Shown: positions 47,310-60,037 of the stretch, piece by piece | Numbering within the stretch: position 1 is the stretch's first letter | Layout: the number at the start of each line of letters is the position of its first letter | From: Glandiceps talaboti | Taxonomy: Eukaryota; Hemichordata; Enteropneusta; Spengelidae | Assembly (NCBI RefSeq): GCF_964340395.1 | Contig: NC_135551.1 | Coordinates: 5,241,463 to 5,305,462, forward strand | Direction: 5' to 3' | Length of the DNA: 64,000 nucleotides | Notes under the pieces: model-generated | Told to the model about the DNA's origin: nothing | Seen by the model: the letters and a program-made list of their open reading frames with translations, nothing else | Databases searched by the model: none | Program-made: the position numbers and the translations under genes

Positions 47310-47371
47310 GTGACGTCAAAGTATAGTAATATCAAATCCATACAATTCATATTACTATACTTTGACGTCAC
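47310..47371. repeat. 62-bp hairpin with CRE-like ends, 3' of IgR-2
   Basis: 27-base arms (47310-47336, 47345-47371) around an 8-base loop; TGACGTCA occurs at both outer ends. Counterpart of 9766-9827. Confidence 0.6.
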
Positions 47372-48318
47372 ACTATAGTAATATGGTCGGAACTACTTTG
47401 AATTATTTGTAAACATCATAAACCGGTACAGTTACGATGTTCTCATTGTTTGAAAATATGTTTTCCTTTATACTCATGGATTGCCGAACATCGACCACCA
47501 TCATTAGTGTAAACAGTGAACAAATACACCTCTTTTGGACACATCTATCGCCTTTCGTACAGCCACTGACGTACGTAGACATGCTAACATGATCAACATC
47601 ATAAAAACCAGTTGTGAAGGTTTCGCAACGCAGTGAAATCGTTGTCCGTTAAATTCAACAATTGATAGAATTTGTGAACGACTCGACAGTGTTTTTGAAA
47701 ATTTCACAATATTTTCGACATTTTAATTTGCCAGTGTTGATGTGTTTGTATGACTCTGAGCCGAGTTTTATGCATAAGCTTAATGATAACCGGTGTAGGC
47801 ATCCGTTCTTTATTCAGTCTCTCATTTTTTCCGATAAAAGTGTCTATATTTTGTCAAAGAATTAATCACTGCTCTTGACAATCATCCCATCGTTGGCAAA
47901 GTGTTCCCTACCTGAAAGTCTGTGGTGTAATTTTACTGATCTCGACATATACGTTAGTAGTAGTAGCGATGGCAGCTGTCGCCAAACTTGTATTATAAAA
48001 AGAAAGTGTATATCCTGTCATTCTGGTTAATGTTCAACAGAGTTGTATTTCGTCATTTATTCATTAATGTGATTTCATGATCAACACATGCTTTGTCTCG
48101 GAGTCCCTTGGAGCTTACCGAGAATACAGAAAGACGCTACAACAGATATTGTCTTAGTCAACATTCAATTGATTACCATTGACGAGAGATTTCCCGATCG
48201 ACGCCAACGGTGAAGATGCTGCTTTTAAATATTTGGACTCGAGTAAACTGAACTTTTGTATTCTCTATGAGAGACTGTTGAAGAGGACCATAGGCGAAAA
48301 CATTTTTAAAAGACAATA
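47372..48318. other. intergenic between IgR-2 and IgR-3
   Basis: Up to 47983 it matches 9828-10453. From 47984 it switches to a diverged copy of the receptor 5' flank (compare 7165-7500), so IgR-3 has its own promoter region. Confidence 0.6.
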
Positions 48319-49182
48319 ATGCATTCCTGGTATGGTTTCCTTTTAAACCTGTTGGTCATTTATAAAAGTGCATTTGCATGGCAACCTAGTATTCGGTACG
48401 GTCCTGGAGATGTGACCCTAAACTTACAACAGGGAAGAAGTGAAAGTATAACTCTAAGATGTAGAATCGATTACAAACATTCTGACTACATGGTATCATG
48501 GAAGAAGAACGATGATGTGATCAGTACTGATGGCAGTATGAATAGAAATACTCAAGAATACACGGATCACAGGTATGCAATATTACATGGGCATGAAACT
48601 ACGTATAATCTAAAGATAGACCGAGTTAGTAAAACGACAATACACAATGACCAGGGTGAATACCAATGTGTAGTGATGCAGAAGTACAGTAATTATGTTG
48701 TATCAAGATCAAGGAAAGCCGTTGTTACAATTTACATGGCTCCATACCTAAATATTGTTACATGCCGGATGCGCAATTCCGATGTCACTTTTTCTGGACA
48801 CTACACGATAGTAACAGAAGGTGTGGGACATAGAAATAAAGAACATGGTAATAATAACACCCCTATCCTTGCAGGAGTGGTAGTTTGTTGTATACTTCTA
48901 CTTATGAATTTACTAGTGTTGGTTGCTCGCTTCATAAGATCACGTCGACAACAGAATCAAAGTAGTAGACAACGAGAAAACGCCTCTCAGAATAAACTGA
49001 CAGATTTACGTATGTCAACATTGAACAGTTGTAACGACCAGATAAATGAAAACCAAAACGTAATAACGGAAACTGGTATATATTCAGTCATAACAGAGCC
49101 AAGAAATTGTCCACCTGTAACTGATTGTCAATCACAGGAAGAATTGTTGTACGCAAACCAGCAAATGCAAGTGCCAAATTAA
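48319..49182 (+). CDS. IgR-3: short one-Ig transmembrane receptor
   Basis: 287 residues, intronless. Signal peptide about 1-20 (ends SAFA). One Ig domain matches Ig1 of IgR-1/2: LRCRIDYKHSDYMVSWKKND and NDQGEYQCVV. After APYLNIVTCRMRNSD the sequence jumps directly to a short stalk (VGHRNKEHGNNNTP), omitting Ig2, Ig3 and most of the Thr-rich stalk. The helix is ILAGVVVCCILLLMNLLVLV with stop-transfer RSRRQQNQ. The tail contains GIYSVI (YxxI) and ELLYANQ (YxN). The lone VTC cysteine after the Ig domain is unpaired, so a disulfide dimer is possible. The frame ends QVPN; further tail-like sequence lies downstream out of frame. Confidence 0.8.
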   Translation: MHSWYGFLLNLLVIYKSAFAWQPSIRYGPGDVTLNLQQGRSESITLRCRIDYKHSDYMVSWKKNDDVISTDGSMNRNTQEYTDHRYAILHGHETTYNLKIDRVSKTTIHNDQGEYQCVVMQKYSNYVVSRSRKAVVTIYMAPYLNIVTCRMRNSDVTFSGHYTIVTEGVGHRNKEHGNNNTPILAGVVVCCILLLMNLLVLVARFIRSRRQQNQSSRQRENASQNKLTDLRMSTLNSCNDQINENQNVITETGIYSVITEPRNCPPVTDCQSQEELLYANQQMQVPN

Positions 49183-49218
49183 ACTTCGTGAAAACATTTC
49201 TGTTTCGACTAAAAGAGT

Positions 49219-49458
49219 ATGATAACAGAATACACATCGACGGTGATATATACAGTATGTTATCAGCTCTATATGGAAATCTATTCACATAAGAAAATTG
49301 GTGCACCACCATCCTTGTATTCAGATAAACCAAATGGTGCATGTACATCTGATATATTCCAGCACGTGCCAAGAGAACATGATGTACGTAGAAGTAGGGT
49401 ATTTTACAATATCAGCGACAAATATATTGCAAAGGAAAAAAACTCCACGGTCAAATAA
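49219..49458 (+). pseudogene. IgR-3 tail remnant
   Basis: Out of frame with IgR-3, this stretch encodes PPSLYSDKPNGACTSDIFQH followed by VPREHDVRRSRVFYNIS, recognisably related to the HVPEGYDACRSHRS region of copy P2. The terminal LTY/TVY motifs are not found before the GA microsatellite. Confidence 0.5.
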
Positions 49459-49469
49459 TGTGGTAAGGT

Positions 49470-50042
<573 letters not shown>

Positions 50043-50277
50043 ACATACATACATGCATACATACATACATACATACATACATGCATACATGCATACATAC
50101 ATACATACATACATACATACATACATACATACATACATACATACAATTACCATGAGTAAATAAATTAAGATAGTAAATTGAATATTATCTTAATAATAGT
50201 AACACAATAGTAAGTGTATGACTTCGTATGATTAACCAGATTCTCGTACACATTTATTTTGATGAAATTCATTATTC
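50043..50277. repeat. (CATA)n plus inverted R5
   Basis: CATA units 50043-50145, then the reverse complement of 4108-4236. Confidence 0.85.
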
Positions 50278-50589
50278 AATTAGTTTTCCTCCAGTAAGAA
50301 ATAAACATGATTAATAACACTTTCACTATATCTGAGTACAGTGTTGTGCAGCTTCCTCTCAAACCGACAGATTTATACGCCAGTTGAGTATTACATTACA
50401 GAAGTAAAAACTTGCGTTTTATAGCTGCAAATGACAAACAACAGATAGGTCAAATGATTGAGTAAACATAGAAGAATACAGGTACTGTTTCAGTTTAATG
50501 TGTGTACGTCTGCATGTATACATACAAAACATCGCTGAGAACGTCCATGTCACCCCTTTGTGGACAGGCATGAGAAGGGCGCTGTACAA

Positions 50590-50790
50590 CCGACATTTGT
50601 AATAACTGCCGAAATATGTAATAACGCCAATATTTGTAATAGAAATCACGTTTTTCATGTAATAAAAGAGACATTTGTAACAATTGCCGAAATTTGTAAT
50701 AATTTCGATGAACGACAAATGTAATAAAAATTACCGATATTTGTAATAAATTTCAGAAACAAAATAACATTGCCGAAATTTGTAATAAAA
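50590..50790. repeat. TTTGTAATAA minisatellite, array 1 (diverged)
   Basis: Irregularly spaced AATTTGTAATAA/ACATTTGTAATA phrases joined by TTGCCG or similar. Related to array 2 at 52.2 kb. Confidence 0.7.
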
Positions 50791-50969
50791 AATGACATTA
50801 AGGAGGATCCTTTCTTCCACACTAAAAAATGAGTTATCTAAATAGAGAAATACAAGATTGCAAAAACATCACGTCAAACGAAAGTAGATTTAACAAGCAC
50901 TAATTGAATTGATTAATATGACAATTAATTGAACAATTTACCAAGTTATTATTATTTCAATCAATCCGC

Positions 50970-50971
<2 letters not shown>

Positions 50972-51002
<31 letters not shown>

Positions 51003-51060
51003 TGTATGTATGTATGTATGTATGTATGTATGTATGCATGTGTGTATGTATGTATGTATG

Positions 51061-51121
<61 letters not shown>

Positions 51122-51565
51122 TGTATGTATGTATGTATGTATGTATGTATGTATGCATGTATGTATGTATGTATGTATGTATGTATGCATGTGTGTATGT
51201 ATGTATGTATGTATGTATGTATGTATGTATGTATGTATGTATGTATGTATGTATGTATGTATGTATGTGATGAGGAAGTGCAAGAATGATCGATTGAACA
51301 AACTATCGAACGAATTAATTAATTAATGGATGGTTGGATGGATGGATGAATGAATGAATGTATGTATGTATGTATGTATGTATGTATGTATGTATGTATG
51401 TATGTATGTATGTATGTATGCATGTATGTATGTATGTATGCATGTATGTATGTGATGAGGAAGTGCAAGAATGATCGATTGAACAAACTATCGAACGAAT
51501 TAATTAATTAATGGATGGTTGGATGGATGAATGAATGAATGTATGTATGTATGTATGTATGTATG

Positions 51566-51596
<31 letters not shown>
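50972..51596. repeat. ATGT arrays separated by a duplicated 80-bp module
   Basis: ATGT arrays at 50972-51267, 51356-51451 and 51537-51596. The spacer starting GTGATGAGGAAGTGCAAGAA occurs at 51267-51348 and again at 51452-51530, so array plus spacer were duplicated with a period of about 185 bp. It contains an ATTAATTAATTAATGGATGG motif. Confidence 0.9.
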
Positions 51597-52190
51597 GTAC
51601 ACTTTGTAATTCTTAGTTGAGTTTTGTTATATTTTGCAAGTTGTCGGGGATACTTCGCAATTCGACATAATATATTAGAAAACATTTGTTCGCGTGACAT
51701 TTATATTTACATTGAATTTGTGAGATTCGCCGCCACTGAATGAATTAGTTTGACTTATACCATCAATGTTTGAGTACAGCAGCCCCCTTTCATATCATTA
51801 CAGTGGTGTTCTATTGTTCATCACGCTATTCAACTTAGTGGCGTTTTCGAGGATGTGCATGGTTTAGTGAGCTGTGCACTATAGGTAGTAGTTCATCATT
51901 TTAGATCTGATATGAAGGGATTTCAGGGATAGATGACCAGTAGAGCCGGGAATGAGTTTATGAGTTCTGATTTAGCTGAAAGACAGAAAAGAGGTGAGAA
52001 TAACGTCTCCCCAATCCCCTTCTCTAAAAAAATGAAATCTTATCTCCATTTCAATTAAATCATTATTTTGTATATTTCAATTTTGAACTTGTTGAATGTT
52101 TTATAATAGCACAGCCAAATGTTGTTGTGGCCACTATATATAACATTACAACTTTTTTGTATATTTGCAGAGACTTGTACCCATTACGAG
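51597..52190. other. no gene seen
   Basis: Unique AT-rich sequence between the ATGT arrays and minisatellite array 2. Confidence 0.5.
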
Positions 52191-52194
52191 TACA

Positions 52195-52705
52195 CTTGTA
52201 ATAAGAGTTGTTGAAAACTTGTAATAAAATTTCCGACATTTGTAATAACTGACGACATCTGTAATAAAATTGCCGACATTTGTAATAAACTAACGACATT
52301 TGTAATAAAATTGCCGACATTTGTAATAAACTAACGATAATTGTAATAAAGTTGATGACATTTGTAATAAAATTGCCGACATTTGTAATAAACTAACGAC
52401 ATTTGTAATAAAATTGCCGACATTTGTAACAAACTATTGTAATAAAATTGGCGACATTTGTAATAAACTGACATTTGTAATAAACTAACGACATTTGTAA
52501 TAAACTAACATTTGTAATACAATTGCCGACATTTGTAATACAATTGCCGACATTTGTAATAAACTAACGACAATTGTAATAAAATTGCTGACTTTTGTAA
52601 TAAACTAATGGCATTTGAAAAAAACTATCCTAGTAGAATTGCCAAGATTTGTAATAAACTGACATTTGTAACAAACTAATGACATTTGTAATAACATTGC
52701 CGACA
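52195..52705. repeat. TTTGTAATAA minisatellite, array 2
   Basis: More than 20 units of about 19-22 bases, alternating between GACATTTGTAATAAAATTGC and GACATTTGTAATAAACTAAC forms. Some units are shortened. Confidence 0.9.
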
Positions 52706-53024
52706 GGGATTGACCAAATAAGGACATTGGCCACAGGTATTGGCCACAATGTATCATTAGGGGTTTACCAAGTATGGAAAATATACCAATGTGCCATCTA
52801 ATGTGAAAGGGTGGAATGACAACTTTTACTATAATTAGATTATTGCATGATATGACAACCTCTGCTCTCGTAAAAGTGCAATAACACACTCTGTTCAGTA
52901 ATATGATTGGAATCATAGTCTATACTATACAATGACAAACGATAACAACATTTACTATATGACAAATATAGAATGCCACCTAGTCTGTAGTATATGTTGT
53001 CATATTCCTAAACATCCTTCTGAA

Positions 53025-55948
53025 ATATTGTTTATTTAAATACTAATTGTGTGCAAATACATAACTTGTAACATTCGATATAATAATCACCATACAATGC
53101 ACATTCTCTGTTCAATACACATGATACACAACGCGTTAGTCACTGAATTTTCGAACATATAAATACAGGTACGTATATACGTCCCTTATAAATATAATCC
53201 GACTTCATCAAACGTCACGCACACCATGTTGTAATTCTAATTTCAGCGGCAAAAATAGTGTTAACAATAAAAAGTCAAGACGACTATTGGCAGTTTAAAT
53301 TCCACCATTTACTATAATGAAACTATTGAATGACGCCCTCTAACACCGATGTTTAGATTTTGATATAGTACTGTATAGGCATCATCACGAAAATTTTCGA
53401 CCGGTATGTCATTTGCGCTGAACAGTGCAGACATTCTAAATACCATATGACCACGTATCGACGAATCCCAACATAGGACATGGTGTATGTATGATACAAT
53501 ATGTGGTGTTGATTCTTTCGTGAAGCTGTAATGTTTTGAAAATAATTTGCCTGATGTACTTCTAGCCTTGTACCTATGTAGTGGTATGCAGGTATGCATT
53601 TATGCATTTATGTATGTATGTATGTATGTATGTATGTATGTAGGTCAGGACAGTCGAGTTTTTTCTATAGTACAGGATCGGGGAGGGACCACACTTACTG
53701 GAGAAGTAAGAGATAGCTCACACAAACGCACAAACACACACAGATGTCACAGGTTTATTTTTTCTAATTCTCCTCTAAATAAAAAACAACACTTGTACAG
53801 CAAAATTGCTTGTACGAAACAACTATGCTTAAATCGGTTTGAACACAGCGCAATATCTTATGGATGCATACTTCAATTTTAATACAATTTAGTAGATAAC
53901 AAATCACACATATTATATATGTTCTATAAATTATGTTGATGTACCTCACACGTTTAATGAATAATTTGCCTAAATAATGATTTTCGGTAATTAGGATATA
54001 TATGTATTTAGATTATATATTGTAAATTAACCACCAATGTTTACATTTGGGAAAAATCAAAATATCTATATTTAGGGTCTGGGTTAACTAAAACGTGAAA
54101 CCCTTCTTTCCATGTCATCCCCCAAAAGATCACGGCTATGCAGATCTAATAATGATAAAATAAATTCAATAACACATGCACTGTTATACCGAGAAAATGT
54201 ATTAATATGATGAATCAAATAACATAATGTGTAAATACATTGAGCAACGTATTTTCAACTTTAAAAAGTAGATCTCAACAGCTACAGGAAACACATAAAC
54301 GTGACATAATGGAAAGAGCTTGACTTATGACATCTCTAATAACTTATCCTAAAAGTTTTTTGCGTTCATTTTCATGAATATATTAATAATTACAGCCAAT
54401 TCCGAACGAATGATTGGTAATTTGTATTCAATCCTGTACTCAGTGTATTTACTTTATTCGTTTTACACAGTCCAGCTAATTCAACACGGTTAAATTATTC
54501 TCTTCCCTGGTGTGTAAACTACTAGTCCCATATTGATATATAATTCACGTTATTATTTATTATATTCACAGCATTATATATAGTGTGTGTGCGCGTCTTT
54601 GTTTCTGTGTATGTATGTATGTGTCCGTCTGTCTGCCTCTGCATGTATCTATGTAGAAATTTAAGTAAATGTATGTATGTATGTATGTATGTATGTATGT
54701 ATGTATGTACATGTATGTATGTATGTATGTATGTATGTATGTTTGTCTGTGTGTCTGTGTCTGTGTTTCTATTGCAGGGCCGTAGCCTGACCAAATTGCT
54801 CGGGGGAGGGGGGGGTGGCAGAACTTTGTCTTGGTGCAATCATGCATTTAAAATTTAGAAAAAGGACTATTTACATAAATTTGCATACAATTTACATAAT
54901 ATATATTTTAGCATACGCAATTAAATATCATATGTAAGGCTAGAAAAAATAAAAAAGCTGGTCAACGGGCAACCTAACCCATCATATTGGGTAGGTAGGT
55001 AGAATTTCATTTTTTCACAATGCTTGACAAGGATAAAACAAACCATATATGATAATAGCAAAATATTTCAGGTCGAGTTTAGATAGAACTTATTCAGTCA
55101 TCTTGATACTATCTCTTGCAATTTGTCTGCATAGCTACAGTTAGGAAATGTACACAATTTACGGTTAAATGCTGTAGCTCCTCTCACCCTCTCTTCTGAA
55201 AAAATGTTAAGCACTGCCAAATGAAACTCAAGCATTATTTTAGCCACCCCTTCTGTCACCTACACTAAAGTGGAAATATAGAATTATGTGGTACAATATG
55301 ATACATTTAAATAACAGTTATAGCCAACAACAATAATACTCTGAATGAGATTACTTTCCACAGGATGTGGATTTCACACGCATACGGAGATTTCTCTAAT
55401 TAGCTCTAACCTATACAGGGAGGTACTTAGCCAGACACCATCCATCTTGTTTTGGGAGAAAGACAATTATCACCTTGATTGCTACTGATTGGAGGGACAA
55501 CTCGAAAGGTGAAAAAAATTGAAAATGAGACAGTGTAGGAGGCCATTTAGAGGCATAAAATAGCAAACCATAGACATAATTAGTCTTACAATACTTGAAT
55601 ATGGTAATAAAATACCAGAATTGAAACAATTATGCTATACATTACATATTATCTGGAAGTGTATTTTGTTGTGGCAAAGCTGAAAGATATTTTGTTGATG
55701 TGCACATGGTAAATGACTTCGCCTGAAGTTTAATTTGGTTCCAAAAAATCTCGAATAAAGAGCAAAACATATCAAGACCTTCAGACTTTGCGGCCCTATG
55801 ACTGTTCGGCCCACTCCCATGGTCGTAAACCTTTGTTCAATTCTTTTTAGTGCACATTGGATATGCAACAGCTTAATTTAATCTCAATTCCTGCTTGTAT
55901 TCATCAGCAGAGCCATGTAAACCACTGTATAAGATATTATATAATTTG
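53025..55948. repeat. segmental duplication R2, copy 2
   Basis: Direct repeat of 15608-19310 lacking about 740 bases near its ATGT array (53601-53642). Includes a second ATGT array (54669-54743), a G run near 54810 and an inverted R4 (55060-55790). No gene. Confidence 0.8.
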
Positions 55949-55999
55949 GAATAGACTCAAATGTATATTGTTACATGTACTATTCTGAAAATATAAAGA

Positions 56000-56565
56000 A
56001 ATATCCTTAATTTTGAAACAAATGCGAAGCCCGAAAGAGGATATATTGCCCATCACCAAAAAAAAAATATATGGGTAGGTTAAACAGCTTTTTCATTTTT
56101 CTTAAACCTAATGTCACATCTTTCAAAGTAGTTGCCGAAAAGATATCACATTCAAAGTATAAAAACCCAAACTTTTAAATAAAAAAAACTTCGATGGTGC
56201 TTTCTCAAATAAGTAACACAACAAAATAATCATTTTCTTTACCCTACTCCCAACACTTTTATGGCCCTCCTTCATGTTGGAACCCAAGGTGAAATCAGTG
56301 AATTCTACTTGCCATTATCATTATAATGGAAATGACTGAAGTTTGGATTTTGATGTCGAAGGTACAGCTCTGTTTACAAATTCAGGGCCATTCTTTCCAT
56401 AGCAATTCAAGTTGTCGCTTCAAAATGAATTGCGTAATAACGCTAGTGTCGATTCAGTGCAATGATATAATTATATCAAACAACATTTTAACCAAAGGCA
56501 ACGCCGAACACAATTATTGAAAGTGGATCTTTAAAGAACGGATCTTAAATTGCATACCTAGTTTA
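56000..56565. other. no gene seen
   Basis: Unique sequence between R2 and R3. A 64-codon open frame (56326-56520) is unsupported. Confidence 0.45.
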
Positions 56566-56569
56566 ATAG

Positions 56570-57130
56570 TTTTTCAGGGCCACCAAATATTCCAAAAAGA
56601 GGTCTGCCGTTTTTATCAGTAAATGTTTTAATAGAAGGAACAAGATGTAAATGAGGTCGAGTGCATCTTCGGAGTCACTGCATGCAACAGGTGACCTTAC
56701 GTTGAACGACTTTTTCCGTCTTTTTTTGAGTTTCGCTCTCTGACATTATTGCGACTTGCTATCTTCAAATGAAGGAGACTTTCAAGACTACTGATACTCG
56801 CGGAAAATGCACAGTGCATGTGAACTTCTGTTGTACTTTCCCGCACAAAGAATTTTTTTAAATTTACAATTTTTAACTGGACACATTTTTTATTCAACGT
56901 TCAGCCAGCGTACAATAGAGATATAAGATACATATTAGCGAGGAGTCAGTGTACAGTCACTTTAGTAAACCATCAATTTAAATCGCGCATGCTATGAATC
57001 ATCATGTAAATAACGATTTTAGTAACATCGCTATGTATTCAAAAAGTAGCCTTTTTTCTTGCTTTTTTCCAAGATCTCAGGGGGGCAGCCCCCCCCCCCC
57101 CCTGCCCCCCCCCCCCCGCAGGCTACGGTA
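56570..57130. repeat. repeat R3, inverted copy
   Basis: Reverse complement of 2862-3415, ending in two long C runs (57087-57119) and GCAGGCTACGG. Confidence 0.7.
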
Positions 57131-57199
57131 CTGTATTGTTATAGCAGATATCAATCACACTTCTTTCGAAATGTAAAGCTCTGTGTAAACATTTAGACT

Positions 57200-58320
57200 T
57201 TCAAAAAAGGGGTCACTTTATGAACATCCGTTGCCATGGTAACCAAAATCAACATAATATGTGGATGATTTTTCCAAAATTTGACAAAAAACATGGAAAA
57301 AATGAAAATTAATGAAAAACTTTCCTTGTTGACATATATGACATTGGGCTATCTGTTGTAACACAAATTGCCTAAAATAGGAGAGCTGTTTCCATGGAAA
57401 CAGAGTAGAGTAAAAAATGTTGGTTTAATAAACACCTACATATCTGGAAAATAACATGATAAATCTAATTATAACATAGTTTATTTGCATATTGACCACC
57501 CTATCTTGAGTAGTTTTTTATGCTGAGTTCAAAAATAGTTATCATTTTAGAAACATCTGTTGCCATGGTAACACAAATCACCATATTATGCATTATTTGG
57601 CAAAATTTATGTAAAATTCGAAGAACAAAATTTTTTTACAAACAAATTCCTTACTTTTGGCATATATGCACTAGTGCTATCCATTGTAAGACAGATTATC
57701 TAAAATTGGAGAGTGGCTTCCATGGAAACATAAAATACGCTTACATTATAAATGCCATGTTTTAGTAACAAATACATCTGACATACACCTACAATCGAAT
57801 GGGTTTGCTATTAAAATACCAAATATTTTGTTACTCCAAGTCCAAATAAAATATGCAACGAGTCACAAACTGAGTGGTCGTAAAATTTTTAAATCTTAAC
57901 ATGTATGTCAGAAGATCTGTGCTGATTACAAGGTATAATTACGATCCCAAATTTCGATGGGCCAGGCCAGACTACATTACAACATGTCGCGTGCAAGGAG
58001 GGTGCTACATGTACATACATAAACAAACTGGTGTGTGGGAATGTGAAGAAAATGACAGGCCTTCGCTAGTTTTCTGTTAAATATTACATGTAAAAGCCTG
58101 CATCCATTAGCAATATTGACAGCATAACATAGAAATAAAGATATACTGTGTGAAATAACGATTTAATACAAAATACAACCCCACCCTGACATATTCTTGG
58201 TCCTTTTCAGTTGCGCTGACATTTACAAACATGTACGTTAACGAGGTCATCAGCTCTACAGACCTTTTGCTATGAACAAAGTTCAACTTTCCTTTCTTGG
58301 CAGTGTAAATCATGTATATA
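57200..58320. repeat. segmental duplication R7 copy 2
   Basis: Direct repeat of 37430-38640, again with GTTGCCATGGTAAC at 57230-57243 and 57559-57572 and a GTTTCCATGGAAAC palindrome at 57388-57401. It ends where the palindrome begins. Confidence 0.75.
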
Positions 58321-58479
58321 TATATAGAACATGCCAAATAAATTCATCAATGTATAGAAAAGGCACTGCTAAGCAACTACAGGTTAGAACATGTTGTGCG
58401 CCATCAGCGTTTGAAATAATATATCAAATAGAAATTGATTACCAACGACGTTAAGGATGGACCTAGGGAAAAATAAAAT

Positions 58480-58781
58480 AAAAAAACAAAAGGTAAAATC
58501 TGATCTAATCAACCTGAAAGTGTCATCCAAAGTTCTCCGATCAAATAACAAAATCCTACTTCATGTACCACGGAGTAACCGGAAGACCTATGGTGATCGT
58601 GCTTTCTCGCGTACCGCCCCCTCACTCTAGAAGTGCGCCAGTCACCCAGCCTTGATATTTTTAAGAAGCGCATCAAGACTTATCTGTTTAGCAGAGCCTA
58701 CTGACATCTCTTTATACCCACACTTTTGTAACGCGCCATTGAACATTACTACATAGTGGAGTTTGGCACTATATTAATCTC

Positions 58782-58818
<37 letters not shown>
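58480..58818 (+). mobile_element. 5'-truncated non-LTR retrotransposon 3' end (left arm)
   Basis: Encodes LLHVPRSNRKTYGDRAFS, then after a frame break SLDIFKKRIKTYLFSRAY-stop, the usual C-terminal phrases of CR1/L2/RTE-like ORF2 proteins, followed by a short 3' UTR and a (TTGA)n tail (58783-58818). Only the last part of the element is present and it is inactive. Confidence 0.6.
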
Positions 58819-58819
<1 letters not shown>

Positions 58820-59883
58820 ATCATTTGCGTCAATATGACTTGAAATGAAATGATTTGAACTTTTGAAACCCTAAAATTAGTCATTCTTTTATGATATAAC
58901 TAAGTTGTGTTTTACGTCTGAATGGTGCTCTAAATGGCCTCCAAACGGTGTTCATTTTTCAAAAAGCTATTACAGATGTCGACGGGGGGGGGGGGTGTCA
59001 GTGTGTTTTTTATTTGTCAGAGGGGGTTGGGGGGTTGGATTGTTTTGTTGATGATTCACAGTGGAGGTCACTATTTTTAAGTACAACATGAACAATAAGT
59101 CACCGGCCCACCCCTGACCGTAAAGACTGTTCGCTCCCTAAAACTATATCTGGAAAGTGTTATTTCTAGAGAAAATCTGTTTAATATTGAATTGCATAAT
59201 TAGTATAAGTGTTCTTGATGGCGTCATTATATCAGAAGCAGTTGGGTCAAATGAATTCTGGCACAGACTATTGATAAAGCTCGTGTATAATGGTTAACAC
59301 ACTTTTTATACTGATTATCATTTTTGTGAAATATGTAATTAAGATTTTTGTATTTTAAAAGTTTTAATTTTAATTTTTTCCCGACAGTCTATTTGCTACA
59401 TGAATGACGCACCATGTGATAAGTTCATGAGGTCAATTCACAATGTGATAAGTTGTTGAGGTCAATTCTCTATTTGATAAGTTCTTGAGGTCAATTCTCA
59501 ATGTACAATTTAAACAATTTCCTCGCTTCATGTCGAGCATTTGCATATCGGTGTATATTCTGAATATAAATATTAATGACAGATTATACATGACACTCAG
59601 AAACATTGAGTCAATGATTGCATAAATGGTTTACAAGGACGTGTATAAGCACCAAGGGTAACCTCAAAAAATAGTCAACTAGAGACAATTAGGCGGTTAT
59701 ATAATTTGATTTTCATTTTGTAGAGAGGTATTCTTACTGATACATTGACGAACTACTGGTATATAAGGGCAACCTGCATAGTACTAGCAAGTAAACAATC
59801 GTGTCATTTTTTTTAGAGAGCATCACTTAATCTTTACATTGTACTGTCGAGTGTACCATTTCATATTAATCTATCGCAGTGCA

Positions 59884-60037
59884 ATGATTCACCTTTTAAA
59901 AGTTGTCAGTGTCTCAACTCTTTGTGCAACCCTTGGTTGTTTAGTCATAGTATTCAATCTGCCTTCTCGTCATAATGTTGTGTTTTACAGTCCGGCCAAA
60001 ATTTCCTGGAATAATGTTGTGAATATTACAGAGACAT
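59884..60037 (+). CDS. sulfotransferase first exon, copy c
   Basis: Same 154-nt exon with [20 protein letters not shown] and donor GTAAGT (60038-60043), on the plus strand in the left palindrome arm. No plus-strand second exon follows in the window, so it is an orphan exon here. Confidence 0.5.

Larger units (their letters stand above)
41674..47983. repeat. segmental duplication copy B
   Basis: Direct repeat of 4237-10453. It contains sulfotransferase exon 1 (42374-42527) and IgR-2. A 27-28 bp unit with GAATTGACCTCAAGAACTT is present four times at about 42914-43035 but once in copy A. Confidence 0.85.

Noticed and set aside
52195-52705. CRISPR-like array
   Set aside because: Contiguous degenerate minisatellite units without unique spacers, in a eukaryotic context.
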